Positions 22,375-30,237 of a stretch of DNA of 34,436 bases are shown in pieces. Position 1 is the stretch's first letter; each line of letters starts with the position of its first letter. Both the position numbers and the translations under genes were made by a program. This DNA is from JALZBN01 sp035525375 (lineage in GTDB: Bacteria; Actinomycetota; Acidimicrobiia; Acidimicrobiales; AC-14). The notes beneath the pieces were generated by a model. That model saw only the letters and a program-made list of their open reading frames with translations, did not search any database and was not told the DNA's origin. The DNA is taken from contig DATLEI010000069.1 of assembly GCA_035525375.1 (NCBI GenBank), forward strand, positions 1-34,436, in the 5' to 3' direction.

Positions 22375-23450
22375 TGGACCTCCCCGTCATGCCGCCGGTG
22401 AAGCCCATGCTGGCCAAGCTGGCCCGGACCCTGCCCGTGGGCGACGACCTGATCTACGAGCCAAAGTGGGACGGTTTCCGTTGCATCGTCTTTCGCGACG
22501 GCGACGACCTGGAGCTCGGCAGCCGCAACGAGCGGCCGCTGACCCGGTACTTTCCGGAGCTGGCCGAGGCGCTCAAGGCCCAGCTCCCGCAGCAGTGCGT
22601 GCTCGATGGCGAGATCGTGATCGCGACACCCGGGGGCTTGGACTTCGAGAGTCTGCTCCAGCGCATCCACCCCGCCGAGTCTCGGATCCAAAAGCTCGCC
22701 GAAGAGACCCCCTCGTCGTTCGTCGCCTTCGACCTACTGAGTGTCGGTGATGACGATCTCCGCGAGAGCCCGTTCAGTGCGCGCCGCTCAGCGCTTGAGG
22801 CTGTTCTGGCCGGCGCGCGGTCGCCGGTGCATCTGACGCCTGCAACCGACGACCCTTCGGTCGCGACCGTGTGGTTCGATCGATTCGAGGGTGCCGGGCT
22901 CGATGGGGTTGTCGCCAAGAACGTGGATCTTCCCTACCGAGAGAACGAACGGATCATGCTGAAGGTCAAGCACGAGCGGACGGCCGACTGCGTCGTTGCT
23001 GGTTTCCGCTGGCACAAGACGGGCCCGATTGTCGGGTCACTCCTGCTCGGTGTGTACGACGAGGCAGGAACGCTGCACCACGTTGGTGTCGCAGCGTCCT
23101 TCACAGTGGCGCGGCGCAAGGAACTCGTCGAAGAGCTCGCTCCGTACCGCGAAAATGCTCTGGAGGACCATCCCTGGGGTGGATGGCTGGAGGCCGTGGC
23201 TGGCGCCAACTTGGGCGGCGGGCGTATGCCGGGCGGGCAAAGTCGATGGAACGCAGGCCGCGACCAGTCATGGGAGCCACTGCGGCCCGAACTCGTCGTC
23301 GAGGTGGCGTTCGACCATCTTCAGGGCGACCGTTTCAGACACGCCACCCAGTTTCGGCGCTGGCGCACCGATCGCGATCCCAGATCCTGCACGTACGACC
23401 AGTTCGAGGTGCCCGTTCCCGAGGAGCTTGCCGCCGTCTTTGGCGCGTGA
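22371..23450 (+). CDS. ligC: ATP-dependent DNA ligase (LigC type)
   Basis: The protein is 359 aa, matching mycobacterial LigC. The nucleotidyltransferase domain has active-site Lys32 in EPKWDGFR, then LDGEIV, FVAFDLL, GVVAKN and the motif V segment IMLKVKHERTADCVV. The OB-fold domain (about 215-355) follows, with VEVAFDH and RHATQFRRWRTDRDP near the end. It seals DNA nicks using ATP and in actinobacteria serves backup repair. It starts at ATG 22371, overlapping the PHP gene stop (ATGA), so the pair is translationally coupled. It lacks the primase and phosphoesterase domains of LigD. Confidence 0.92.
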   Translation: MMDLPVMPPVKPMLAKLARTLPVGDDLIYEPKWDGFRCIVFRDGDDLELGSRNERPLTRYFPELAEALKAQLPQQCVLDGEIVIATPGGLDFESLLQRIHPAESRIQKLAEETPSSFVAFDLLSVGDDDLRESPFSARRSALEAVLAGARSPVHLTPATDDPSVATVWFDRFEGAGLDGVVAKNVDLPYRENERIMLKVKHERTADCVVAGFRWHKTGPIVGSLLLGVYDEAGTLHHVGVAASFTVARRKELVEELAPYRENALEDHPWGGWLEAVAGANLGGGRMPGGQSRWNAGRDQSWEPLRPELVVEVAFDHLQGDRFRHATQFRRWRTDRDPRSCTYDQFEVPVPEELAAVFGA

Positions 23451-23533
23451 GGCTGGCCATTCGTGATTCACGATCGGCGCCCGTGGGCAAGTACGTCTAT
23501 TGGAGGCACCACGGGAAGCCAGGAGAACCGCAG

Positions 23534-23929
23534 GTGAACTCATCAAACGTCGCTCAACCGATCGCGCTGTCTTTGACGCCGGGCCAAGCTCGGCGGCAGC
23601 TGCGCGACCTGTTGGGAGGCAGCGGCTGGTCCGGTGATGTCGACGGCGCACTACTTGCCCTGCACGAAGCCCTTGTAAACGCGCATCAGCATGGCGGCGG
23701 CGCAACCCGGGCCGAAGCCAGCGTCGACGGCGAGTCGCTCGTCGTTCAGATCTGGGATCAGGGACCGGGCATCGACGTGTCCAGCGGGCCCGAGATGGTC
23801 CCTGAGCCAATGGCCGAACGGGGTCGTGGCTTGTGGCTCATCAGTCGAGTCGCGTGCGACTGGGAGACGCACCGCGACGCGGTCGGCGCCTCCCTCCTCC
23901 TGCGTTTCAAGTCCACAGCAGCGGCATAG
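23534..23929 (+). CDS. RsbW/SpoIIAB-like ATPase (anti-sigma factor type)
   Basis: The protein is 131 aa, the size of single-domain GHKL anti-sigma kinases. The N box is HEALVNAHQHG (about 43-53), the G1 box IWDQGPGID and the G2 region ERGRGLWLISRVACDW. GTG 23534 is chosen because AGGAG lies 8 bases upstream. Such proteins bind and inhibit a sigma factor and phosphorylate an anti-anti-sigma factor, though some act on other partners. The next gene is a sigma-70 factor 103 bases downstream, but that is of the housekeeping-like group, so partnership is uncertain. No anti-anti-sigma gene is in the window. Confidence 0.8.
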   Translation: MNSSNVAQPIALSLTPGQARRQLRDLLGGSGWSGDVDGALLALHEALVNAHQHGGGATRAEASVDGESLVVQIWDQGPGIDVSSGPEMVPEPMAERGRGLWLISRVACDWETHRDAVGASLLLRFKSTAAA

Positions 23930-23984
23930 ATACCCCTCAGCGCATCCCCCCGCGGGCCGACGGGCGGTCGTCCTCTGGCCTTGG

Positions 23985-23990
23985 TACGTT
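23985..23990 (+). promoter_or_regulatory. -10 box of the sigma factor gene
   Basis: TACGTT lies 42 bases before TTG 24033 in the gap after the anti-sigma gene, leaving an untranslated leader of roughly 35 bases that contains the GGAGAGGGAG ribosome binding site. Confidence 0.45.
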
Positions 23991-24032
23991 GTGTGTGCTC
24001 CATTGGGTTTTGCGCGCACGGGAGAGGGAGAG

Positions 24033-24965
24033 TTGCCCAAGTCCGGGGGTAAGAGCGGCGAGGAAGAGGATCTCCTCCAGCTCTATCTCAACGACATTGG
24101 CAAGCATGCGCTGCTGACCCGCGCCGAAGAGGTCCGGCTGGGCGAGATGGCCAAGGCCGGACGGGCCGCCGCGAGCGAGCTGGCCAAGACCGAAACTCTG
24201 TCAGAGGCGCGCCGGCGCGAGCTTGAATCGGAGATACGTGCAGGAACCGAAGCCGCGTGCCGATTTGTGCGGGCCAACCTGCGGCTAGTTGTCGCTATCG
24301 CCAAGAAGTACCAGGCGTCCGGTTTGCCCCTCCTCGACCTCATCCAGGAGGGCAACTTCGGGCTGATGCACGCCGTCGAGCGGTTCGACCCGCGGCGCGG
24401 GTTCAAGTTCTCGACGTATGCGACCTGGTGGATCCGCCAGACGATCTCCCGCGGCATCGCGAACACAGGTCGCGCGATCCGGCTACCGGTGCACGCCGGT
24501 GACCAACTACTCGCCATACGGATGGCCGGTTCCAGTCTCGAGGTCGCACTTGGTCGCGTGCCGACGCCAACCGAGTTGGCGACGGCGACGAATCTGACGC
24601 AGAAGAAGGTCAAGGAGCTTCTGCCGTACACCGGCGAACCGGTGTCGCTCTCAGAACATGTCATCGACGGCGATGTCGAGCTCTCGGAAACCGTCGAGGA
24701 CTCCACCTCCCCCGCACCCGACGAGGTCGTCTTCTCGGCCATGCTTCCGGCCCAGATCGCCCAGCTGCTCTCGGTGCTCGACGGCCGCGAGCGCGACGTG
24801 CTGTGCTTGCGCTACGGCTTAGACCGGGGCAAGCCGCGCACACTCGAGGAGGTCAGCGAGTTCTTCGGCCTGACTCGGGAAGGTGTCCGCCAGGTCGAGG
24901 TAAAGGCCATCTCCAAGCTCCGCAACACGGCCACAAGGTCAACCAAGGACCTCCTCACTGCCTGA
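24033..24965 (+). CDS. RNA polymerase sigma-70 factor, group 2 (RpoD/HrdB-like)
   Basis: The protein is 310 aa from TTG 24033, preceded by GGAGAGGGAG. Region 1.2 is DLLQLYLNDIGKHALLTRAEE. Regions 2.1-2.4 run from RANLRLVVAIAKKYQ through DLIQEGNFGLMHAVERFDP to FSTYATWWIRQTISRGI. Region 3 follows IRLPVH, and region 4 carries the helix-turn-helix TLEEVSEFFGLTREGVRQVE. The acidic region 1.1 of primary sigmas is missing, which points to an alternative group 2 factor and not the main housekeeping sigma. It directs RNA polymerase to promoters with -10 boxes like those seen here. An anti-sigma-like ATPase gene precedes it. Confidence 0.92.
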   Translation: MPKSGGKSGEEEDLLQLYLNDIGKHALLTRAEEVRLGEMAKAGRAAASELAKTETLSEARRRELESEIRAGTEAACRFVRANLRLVVAIAKKYQASGLPLLDLIQEGNFGLMHAVERFDPRRGFKFSTYATWWIRQTISRGIANTGRAIRLPVHAGDQLLAIRMAGSSLEVALGRVPTPTELATATNLTQKKVKELLPYTGEPVSLSEHVIDGDVELSETVEDSTSPAPDEVVFSAMLPAQIAQLLSVLDGRERDVLCLRYGLDRGKPRTLEEVSEFFGLTREGVRQVEVKAISKLRNTATRSTKDLLTA

Positions 24966-24979
24966 CACTGTCGCTGGGT

Positions 24980-25003
24980 GTTCGCCGAGGACTGGCCGGG
25001 TAT
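24980..25003 (+). promoter_or_regulatory. Stress-sigma-like promoter of the Hsp20 gene
   Basis: GTT (24980-24982), 15 bases, GGGTAT (24998-25003), resembling the two stress promoters at 1677-1729. The ATG follows 9 bases after the -10 box, so the mRNA would have almost no leader. Confidence 0.5.
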
Positions 25004-25012
25004 GGGGTTGAG

Positions 25013-25540
25013 ATGAGTGAAGGCCAGGGTTCAGAAGAAATTCCAAAGCAGGCCCGAGGCGAGGCCCTCGAAACCGACGACGAAACCAGCGTCCCCGCCC
25101 AGCAGGCGGTAGGGAAGGAAAACGTCGAGGGCGGAGGGGAGTTCCCGAGCCCGAGTACGCCTCCGCGAGGCCCGGCGCCGGGCACCGCAGCGCCAGCACC
25201 GGCACGCCAGTACACGCCCCAGCGAGTACCTCTGAACATGTACGAGGCCGATGGGGCCATCGTGCTCGTGGCCCCGTTACCCGGTGTGATGGCCGACGAC
25301 GTCGAGGTGATCGTGGACGGGCGGAAGGTGACGATCACCGCCGCCATGCGTACGTCTGCGGACAAGGACTACACGTTGCACGAGTGGCACTACGGCCCTT
25401 TCGAGCGCACCATCGAGGTTCCTGCCGGGTTCTACGGTGAGCCCAGTGCAAGCTTCGGCAACGGTCAACTCGCTTTGCGCATAGCGCGAGCTGACGGCCC
25501 GGCGCGCGAGAAGATGGTGGTGAAACCCAACAGCGCCTAA
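25013..25540 (+). CDS. Hsp20/alpha-crystallin family small heat-shock protein
   Basis: The protein is 175 aa. The first 75 residues are a disordered Pro/Ala/Glu-rich extension. The alpha-crystallin-like domain starts at VPLNMYEADGAIVLVAPLPG, continues through DDVEVIVDGRKVTITA and EWHYGPFERTIEVP, and ends NGQLALRIAR. It is an ATP-independent holdase against protein aggregation. The C-terminal IxI motif of many Hsp20 proteins is replaced by KMVVKPNSA. ATG 25013 is chosen because the upstream in-frame region lies inside the sigma gene. The GTT-N15-GGGTAT promoter suggests stress control. Confidence 0.85.
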   Translation: MSEGQGSEEIPKQARGEALETDDETSVPAQQAVGKENVEGGGEFPSPSTPPRGPAPGTAAPAPARQYTPQRVPLNMYEADGAIVLVAPLPGVMADDVEVIVDGRKVTITAAMRTSADKDYTLHEWHYGPFERTIEVPAGFYGEPSASFGNGQLALRIARADGPAREKMVVKPNSA

Positions 25541-25544
25541 CGGC

Positions 25545-25979
25545 CTACGCGGGGCGGCGCGCCATCAATAGCTTGAGTGTCGCCGAGCACACGGTTTCGC
25601 CGTTCTGATTCTTGATCTTCTGATCCACAACGACGATGCCGCCCTCGGCCGTGTCACGCTTGCCGGTGATCTCGAGTTCGGGATGGACTGTGTCGCCGAG
25701 GAACGTGGGCGCGCTGAAGCGCACCTTGTCCATTCCTAGGAAGGCGAGGACCCGACCCGGCTCCAACGGGACGAGGCCCACGCCGAACGACAGGATCAGC
25801 AAGCCGTGCGCGATGCGCTTGCCGAACATCGTGGTGGCGGCGTACTCCGCGTCGGTGTGGAGCGCATAGTGGTCACCGGTTACGCCGGCAAAGCCCACCA
25901 CGTGCGCCTCGGTGACCGTGACGCCCTTGCCCGCGTGGCGCGCGCCGACCTCGATGTCCTCAAACCAGTTGTCGAACAC
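25545..25979 (-). CDS. MaoC-like (R)-enoyl-CoA hydratase / dehydratase
   Basis: The protein is 144 aa with one hot-dog fold. It starts at GTG 25979 with FDNWFEDIEVGARHAGKGVT. The hydratase signature with catalytic Asp and His is GDHYALHTD, followed by FGKRIAHGLL. The strand VRFSAPTFLGDTVHPELEI is also typical. It probably hydrates an enoyl-CoA or acyl thioester; the substrate is not evident. A TACACT box 7 bases upstream predicts a leaderless transcript. It ends 4 bases from the convergent Hsp20 gene. A longer in-frame ORF upstream is rejected because it crosses this promoter. Confidence 0.87.
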   Translation of the reverse strand: MFDNWFEDIEVGARHAGKGVTVTEAHVVGFAGVTGDHYALHTDAEYAATTMFGKRIAHGLLILSFGVGLVPLEPGRVLAFLGMDKVRFSAPTFLGDTVHPELEITGKRDTAEGGIVVVDQKIKNQNGETVCSATLKLLMARRPA

Positions 25980-25986
25980 GGGCCGC

Positions 25987-25992
25987 AGTGTA
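25987..25992 (-). promoter_or_regulatory. -10 box of the MaoC-like gene (leaderless)
   Basis: TACACT on the minus strand lies 7 bases before the GTG start, the same layout as serS and the ABC exporter. Confidence 0.55.
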
Positions 25993-26014
25993 GGGGCCAG
26001 TGAGGCCTCTACCT

Positions 26015-26890
26015 CTAGCGCTCGATAGGAGCCTTTACCAGGTTGCCCCACTCGGTCCACGAACCGTCGTAGTTGCGCACATTGGGATAGCCGAGCAGGT
26101 TCTGCAGGACGAACCACGTGTGACTGGAGCGTTCGCCAATACGGCAGTACACGACCACATCATCGCTTTCGGACAGGCCAACCTCTTTGGCGTAGATGGC
26201 GCGCAGGTCGTCGGCGCTCTTGAACGTGCCATCGTCGTTCGCAGCCCGCTTCCAGGGGACGCTTGCTGCGCCGGGGATGTGCCCGCCCCGCAGCGCGCCC
26301 TCTTGCGGGTAGTCGGGCATGTGCAGGAGCTCGCCGGAGTACTCGCCGGGGGACCGCACATCGACCAGACGCCCTTGCGACGCGATGTGGTCCTTGACGT
26401 CGTCGCGGTAGGCCCGGATGGGCGTGTCGTTCCGCTCAATTACGGGGTACTCGGCCGAGGGCCGGGAGGGGATGTCGGTCGTCGTCGGCCGACCCTCCTC
26501 GAGCCACTTGGCCCGACCGCCGTTGAGCAGACGGACGTCTGGGTGTCCGAACAGGCTGAAGACCCAGAGGGCGTATGCAGCCCACCAGTTGAAGTTGTCG
26601 CCGTAGAAGACGACCGTGTGGTCACGGCTGATGCCGTGCTTTGACATGAGCCGGGAGAAGCCCTCCCCATTGATGTAGTCGCGGGTGATGGGGTCGTTGA
26701 GGTCGAGGTGCCAGTCGACCTTGACCGAGCCGGGGATATGCCCGGTGTCATACAGCAGCACGTCCTCATCGGACTCGACGACGACAACGTTGGGGTCATC
26801 GAGATGGTCGGCCAACCACTGCGTGGTCACCAGCTTCTCGGGGTGGGCGTACTGGGTCAGCTCTGGGGCGGAATCAGTCTCAACAGGCAT
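26015..26890 (-). CDS. Thiosulfate sulfurtransferase-like protein (tandem rhodanese)
   Basis: The protein is 291 aa with two rhodanese domains. Domain 1 (about 20-140) contains VVESDEDVLLYDTGHIPGS but has Asp98 (YGDNFNWWA) where the catalytic Cys would be, as is normal. Domain 2 carries the active loop YCRIGERSSH with Cys249, matching the CRxGxR form of actinobacterial CysA/SseA-type enzymes. It transfers sulfane sulfur from thiosulfate to a thiophilic acceptor. ATG 26890 follows a strong AAGGAGG site. The divergent gene encodes SufE, so the pair may share a role in sulfur mobilisation. Confidence 0.92.
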   Translation of the reverse strand: MPVETDSAPELTQYAHPEKLVTTQWLADHLDDPNVVVVESDEDVLLYDTGHIPGSVKVDWHLDLNDPITRDYINGEGFSRLMSKHGISRDHTVVFYGDNFNWWAAYALWVFSLFGHPDVRLLNGGRAKWLEEGRPTTTDIPSRPSAEYPVIERNDTPIRAYRDDVKDHIASQGRLVDVRSPGEYSGELLHMPDYPQEGALRGGHIPGAASVPWKRAANDDGTFKSADDLRAIYAKEVGLSESDDVVVYCRIGERSSHTWFVLQNLLGYPNVRNYDGSWTEWGNLVKAPIER

Positions 26891-26919
26891 CGGGGACCCT
26901 CCTTGGTCGCGTGGTGCTC

Positions 26920-26925
26920 AATCTA
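26920..26925 (-). promoter_or_regulatory. -10 box of the sulfurtransferase gene
   Basis: TAGATT on the minus strand lies 29 bases before the ATG, leaving a leader of about 20 bases with AAGGAGG. This is the clearest promoter here with a conventional Shine-Dalgarno leader. The rest of the 108-base gap to sufE holds nothing else recognised. Confidence 0.5.
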
Positions 26926-26998
26926 GGTCCCAAAACCCGACCTGCCAAGTCGGAATTCCCGCCGCGCCCAGTCCGTCGGGCGGTGCGATGATGAGCAC

Positions 26999-27445
26999 AT
27001 GTCCGCCGCCGCGTCGCCAGAGCTTCAGCGCATCGTCGACCTCTTTGCCGGCGCGCCGAAGGAACTCCGGGCCCAAGCGCTGCTGGAGTACTCCCGCAAG
27101 GTGCCGCCACTGCCTGCCGAACTCGCTGGTCATCGAGAGCTCATGGAGGCGGTGCCGGAGTGCCAGACGCCCTTCTTCCTCACCACCGACCTCGATGACG
27201 ACGACCGGGTGACGCTGCACTTTGACGTGCCGGCCGAGTCACCGACCACCCGTGGATTTGCGGGAATCCTCTACAGCGGACTGAACGGCGCGACTGCCGA
27301 CACCGTGCTCAACACGCCCAACGACTTCTACATGAAGATGGGGCTGGCCGAGGTCATTTCGGCGCTACGGCTGCGAGGGATGAACGCCATACTGGCTCGG
27401 CTCAAGCGCCAAGTGAGCGACAAGCTGGCGGCGCGCCAGGCGTAA
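26999..27445 (+). CDS. sufE: SufE-like cysteine desulfurase acceptor protein
   Basis: The protein is 148 aa. The N-terminal helix LQRIVDLFAGAPKELRAQAL and the loop VPECQTPFFL with sulfur-accepting Cys55 identify SufE. The motif RGFAGILYSGLNG and the C-terminal LRLRGMNAILARLKRQV are also family features. SufE accepts persulfide from SufS-type desulfurases for Fe-S cluster assembly; in actinobacteria such genes are often paired with a sulfurtransferase, as here (divergent). ATG 26999 fits the N-terminus. A weak GATGAT box lies 6 bases upstream. Confidence 0.88.
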   Translation: MSAAASPELQRIVDLFAGAPKELRAQALLEYSRKVPPLPAELAGHRELMEAVPECQTPFFLTTDLDDDDRVTLHFDVPAESPTTRGFAGILYSGLNGATADTVLNTPNDFYMKMGLAEVISALRLRGMNAILARLKRQVSDKLAARQA

Positions 27446-27458
27446 ACCCGGCCGCGAT

Positions 27459-27485
27459 GAGCATGGGAGTGATTGCTCCTAGAAT
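27459..27485 (+). promoter_or_regulatory. MerR gene promoter with inverted-repeat operator
   Basis: GAGCA-N10-TGCTC (27459-27478) lies one base upstream of a -10 box TAGAAT (27480-27485), which is 8 bases before ATG 27494. MerR regulators bind dyads in the spacer just upstream of the -10, so autoregulation is plausible. Confidence 0.5.
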
Positions 27486-27493
27486 GACTGCTC

Positions 27494-28261
27494 ATGCGAA
27501 TGCGCGTCGAAGATCTGGCTCGGGAAGCCGACGCTTCCGTCGACACCGTTCGCTATTACCAGAAGCAACGTTTGCTGCCTCCGCCCGAGCGTGACGGGCG
27601 GCTCGCCTGGTACACCGAGGAGCACCTCGAACGCATTGCCCGCATCCGCGAGCTCCAGCGACGGGGCTTCACGCTCGCGGTCATCCGGCGCTTCCTTTCC
27701 GGCGAGCTCGACTCCGCTGACGAGCCGTTGGCCGCGGCGGTGGCCGGCGCGGAGGGCGCCGACGAAGAGTTCTTCGGTATCGACGAGCTAGGGGCGCGCT
27801 CACAGGTGCCGCGCGCACTGCTCGATTCGTTGGTCCGTGAAGATCTTCTCGTCCCGCGCGTCCATGAGGGCGAGATGCGGTTCACCGATGCCGACGTGGA
27901 GTTGGTTGCCAATGGCCTGCGTCTGCTCGAGGCCGGCCTGCCGATGCCGGAGCTGCTCGAGTTGGCGCGTCATCACCACGCAGTCACCCGCGAGGTGGCC
28001 ACCAAGGCGGTGGAGCTGTTCGATGCTCACGTGCGCCAGCCGCTGCGAGCGACCGACCTTTCCGAGGCGGAGCGCGCCGACCGTATGGTCGAGGCTTTCC
28101 GCATCCTGCTCCCGACGGTGACGAGCCTCGTCGCCCATCACTTCCGGCGCATCCTCCTGGAAGTGGCGCAGGAGCACCTGGAGTCAGTTGGCGAGCCCGT
28201 GGAGATCGCGGCTGCCCGCACGGAGAGCGAGCGCGGCCTTGTGCGGGTGAAGTCGCTGTGA
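27494..28261 (+). CDS. MerR family transcriptional regulator
   Basis: The protein is 255 aa. The N-terminal winged helix is typical: MRVEDLAREADASVDTVRYY, then LLPPPERDGRLAWYTEEHLE and IRELQRRGFTLAVIRRFLS. The remaining 175 residues are helical and act as an effector or dimer domain, with a second HTH-like stretch SQVPRALLDSLVRED. No cysteine pattern for metal sensing is visible. Its stop overlaps the menG start (GTGA), tying its translation to menaquinone genes. It may control the men operon and itself through the dyad upstream; this is inferred from position. Confidence 0.88.
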   Translation: MRMRVEDLAREADASVDTVRYYQKQRLLPPPERDGRLAWYTEEHLERIARIRELQRRGFTLAVIRRFLSGELDSADEPLAAAVAGAEGADEEFFGIDELGARSQVPRALLDSLVREDLLVPRVHEGEMRFTDADVELVANGLRLLEAGLPMPELLELARHHHAVTREVATKAVELFDAHVRQPLRATDLSEAERADRMVEAFRILLPTVTSLVAHHFRRILLEVAQEHLESVGEPVEIAAARTESERGLVRVKSL

Positions 28262-28977
28262 CCGGCGCGTCTGGCGCAACGGCCCTCCCCCAGGGAAGCG
28301 AGAAGGTGCGCGCCGTTGACCGCATGTTCGACGCCATCGCTCCCCGCTACGACCTCCTCAATCGCCTGCTCACATTCGGCATGGATGTCAGGTGGCGCAA
28401 GAAGGCGGTGCGATCTCTCGATCTCGGGGCCGGATCGACGGTGCTCGATGTCGGCTGTGGCACCGGCGACCTATGTCGGGTCCTGGGCGCGGCCGGACAC
28501 CACGCTGTCGGCATCGACCGCTCCGGCGGCATGCTGGCCGGCGCGCAGGGCCGGCGTTCAGGTGGTGCCGCCCTCGTGCGCGGCGACGGGACCTCGTTAC
28601 CGGTCGGCGACCACTCCGTCGACGGCATCGTGTCCGGTTTCACACTTCGCAACCTGGTCTCGTTGGCTGCATTTCTGGACGAGTGTGGGCGCGCCGTGCG
28701 CCCTGGGGGCCGTATTGCCCTGCTCGAGGTCTCGACCCCGACCAACCCCGTCTTGCGCGCCGGGCACGGGGCCTACTTCGGACGGGTCGTTCCGTTTGTC
28801 GGCGGCCTCCTCTCCGATCGCGCCGCGTACAGCTACCTACCAAAGTCGGTCGCCTACCTTCCGCCTGATGATGAGATCGTCGCCATGGTCGGCCGGGCGG
28901 GGTTTCAGGATGTCCACCGTCGGGCCCTGTCGGTTGGGATCGCGCAGCTGATCACGGGCACGCGGAGCGCGCCGTGA
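28258..28977 (+). CDS. menG: Demethylmenaquinone methyltransferase
   Basis: The protein is 239 aa, class I SAM-dependent methyltransferase of the UbiE/MenG family. Family start MFDAIAPRYDLLNRLLTFGM, SAM motif I LDVGCGTGDLC, then GDGTSLPVGDHSVDGIVSGF, TLRNLV and the region RPGGRIALLEVSTP. It performs the last step of menaquinone synthesis by C-methylation of demethylmenaquinone. The GTG start overlaps the MerR stop, and its own TGA overlaps the menF start (GTGA). UbiE proteins can also act on ubiquinone, but only menaquinone genes are near. Confidence 0.92.
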   Translation: MTGASGATALPQGSEKVRAVDRMFDAIAPRYDLLNRLLTFGMDVRWRKKAVRSLDLGAGSTVLDVGCGTGDLCRVLGAAGHHAVGIDRSGGMLAGAQGRRSGGAALVRGDGTSLPVGDHSVDGIVSGFTLRNLVSLAAFLDECGRAVRPGGRIALLEVSTPTNPVLRAGHGAYFGRVVPFVGGLLSDRAAYSYLPKSVAYLPPDDEIVAMVGRAGFQDVHRRALSVGIAQLITGTRSAP

Positions 28978-30218
28978 CGGGGACGACGCGCACGGCGACC
29001 AGCCTCGTCAGCCGCACCCGCATTCTTCCGGTCGGGCCCGACCCGCTGGCCGTGCTCGACGCTGGCGGTTTCGGGTGGTTTCACGATGGCCGTGAGATCG
29101 CAACCGCCGGCGTCGCGGCGCGTATCGCGGTCGACGGGGCGGAGGGCCGACTCGAAAGGGCGGCGGCCGCCGTCGAGGAGCTTCTGGGGTCGATCGAAAT
29201 CGAGGATCCCTTGGTGTTGCCGGGCACGGGGCCGATCGCTGTCGGAGCGCTTCCGTTCGCTGAGGGGATCGATGGTGAGCTGATCGTTCCGGCGATCGTT
29301 GTCGGCCGTACCCGCGCCGGGCTCGCCTGGATGACCGAGACGAGTGCGGCCGATGGGGCGGCGACTGCGCCGGAATCGCCGTTCGCCGACAACGGATTCG
29401 GCGCCGGAATTACAGACACCCGCGAGCTTCGCCGTCGGTGGGATCTGGCCGTCAGAGATGCCCTCGAACGCATTCGCGCCGGCCGCCTGGAGAAGGTCGT
29501 GCTGGCCCGCGAAGTCGTCGTGGAAGGCAGCGGCGGGTTCGACCGGAGAGCCCTCCTCTCCCGGCTCCGGGAGGCGAACCCCTCGTGCTTCACCTTCGCC
29601 GCCGGATCATTCGTCGGCTCCACACCGGAGCTCTTGGTCCGCCGGCGCGGAGGTCGGGTCATGTCGCGCCCGATGGCCGGTAGTGCTGGGTTCCCGCTGT
29701 CGAGTGCGGGCGATGAACGGTTGGTGGCCGAGTTGCTCTCGTCGAGCAAGGAGTTGGCCGAGCACGGGATCGTCGTGGACGCCGTTCGCGCCGCGCTCGA
29801 ACCCGTATGCACTGAAGTCTTCGCCCGCCCCGCCCCGGAGATCGTTCAGCTGACGACGGTCGCCCATCTGGCGACGACCGTCGGGGGATGGCTCCGGTGT
29901 CCCGCCCCTTCGGCGCTCGCCCTGGCCGGGCGGCTCCACCCGACGCCGGCCGTCGCCGGATCGCCGCGCCGCGCTGCCCTGGAAACAATTGCCGAGCTCG
30001 AATCTTTCAACCGGGGCCAGTACGGCGGGCCAGTCGGATGGACCGATTCTCGCGGTGACGGCGACTGGGCCGTCGCTCTGCGTTGCGCCCGCCTCGACGG
30101 GTCAATGGCGCGCCTGGTGGCCGGCGCCGGCATCGTGGCCGGGTCTGATCCCGATGACGAATGGGATGAAACCGAGGCCAAGCTCCAAACGATGCTTCGG
30201 GCCTTGGCCGGCGCCTGA
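28974..30218 (+). CDS. menF: Isochorismate synthase (MenF)
   Basis: The protein is 414 aa, an ADIC/chorismate-using enzyme. The C-terminal half holds the family motifs: RIRAGRLEKVVLAREVVV with the conserved Lys, FVGSTPELLVRRRGGRV, MSRPMAGSAGF, VVDAVRAALEPVC, LHPTPAVAGSPRRAALETI with the metal Glu region, and RGQYGGPVGW. It converts chorismate to isochorismate, the first committed step to menaquinone. Siderophore-type isochorismate synthases are an alternative, but menG is fused by overlap upstream and menD, menH and menC follow. Confidence 0.92.
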   Translation: MTGTTRTATSLVSRTRILPVGPDPLAVLDAGGFGWFHDGREIATAGVAARIAVDGAEGRLERAAAAVEELLGSIEIEDPLVLPGTGPIAVGALPFAEGIDGELIVPAIVVGRTRAGLAWMTETSAADGAATAPESPFADNGFGAGITDTRELRRRWDLAVRDALERIRAGRLEKVVLAREVVVEGSGGFDRRALLSRLREANPSCFTFAAGSFVGSTPELLVRRRGGRVMSRPMAGSAGFPLSSAGDERLVAELLSSSKELAEHGIVVDAVRAALEPVCTEVFARPAPEIVQLTTVAHLATTVGGWLRCPAPSALALAGRLHPTPAVAGSPRRAALETIAELESFNRGQYGGPVGWTDSRGDGDWAVALRCARLDGSMARLVAGAGIVAGSDPDDEWDETEAKLQTMLRALAGA

Positions 30219-30237
30219 CCGAGCGACGTCACTGACT

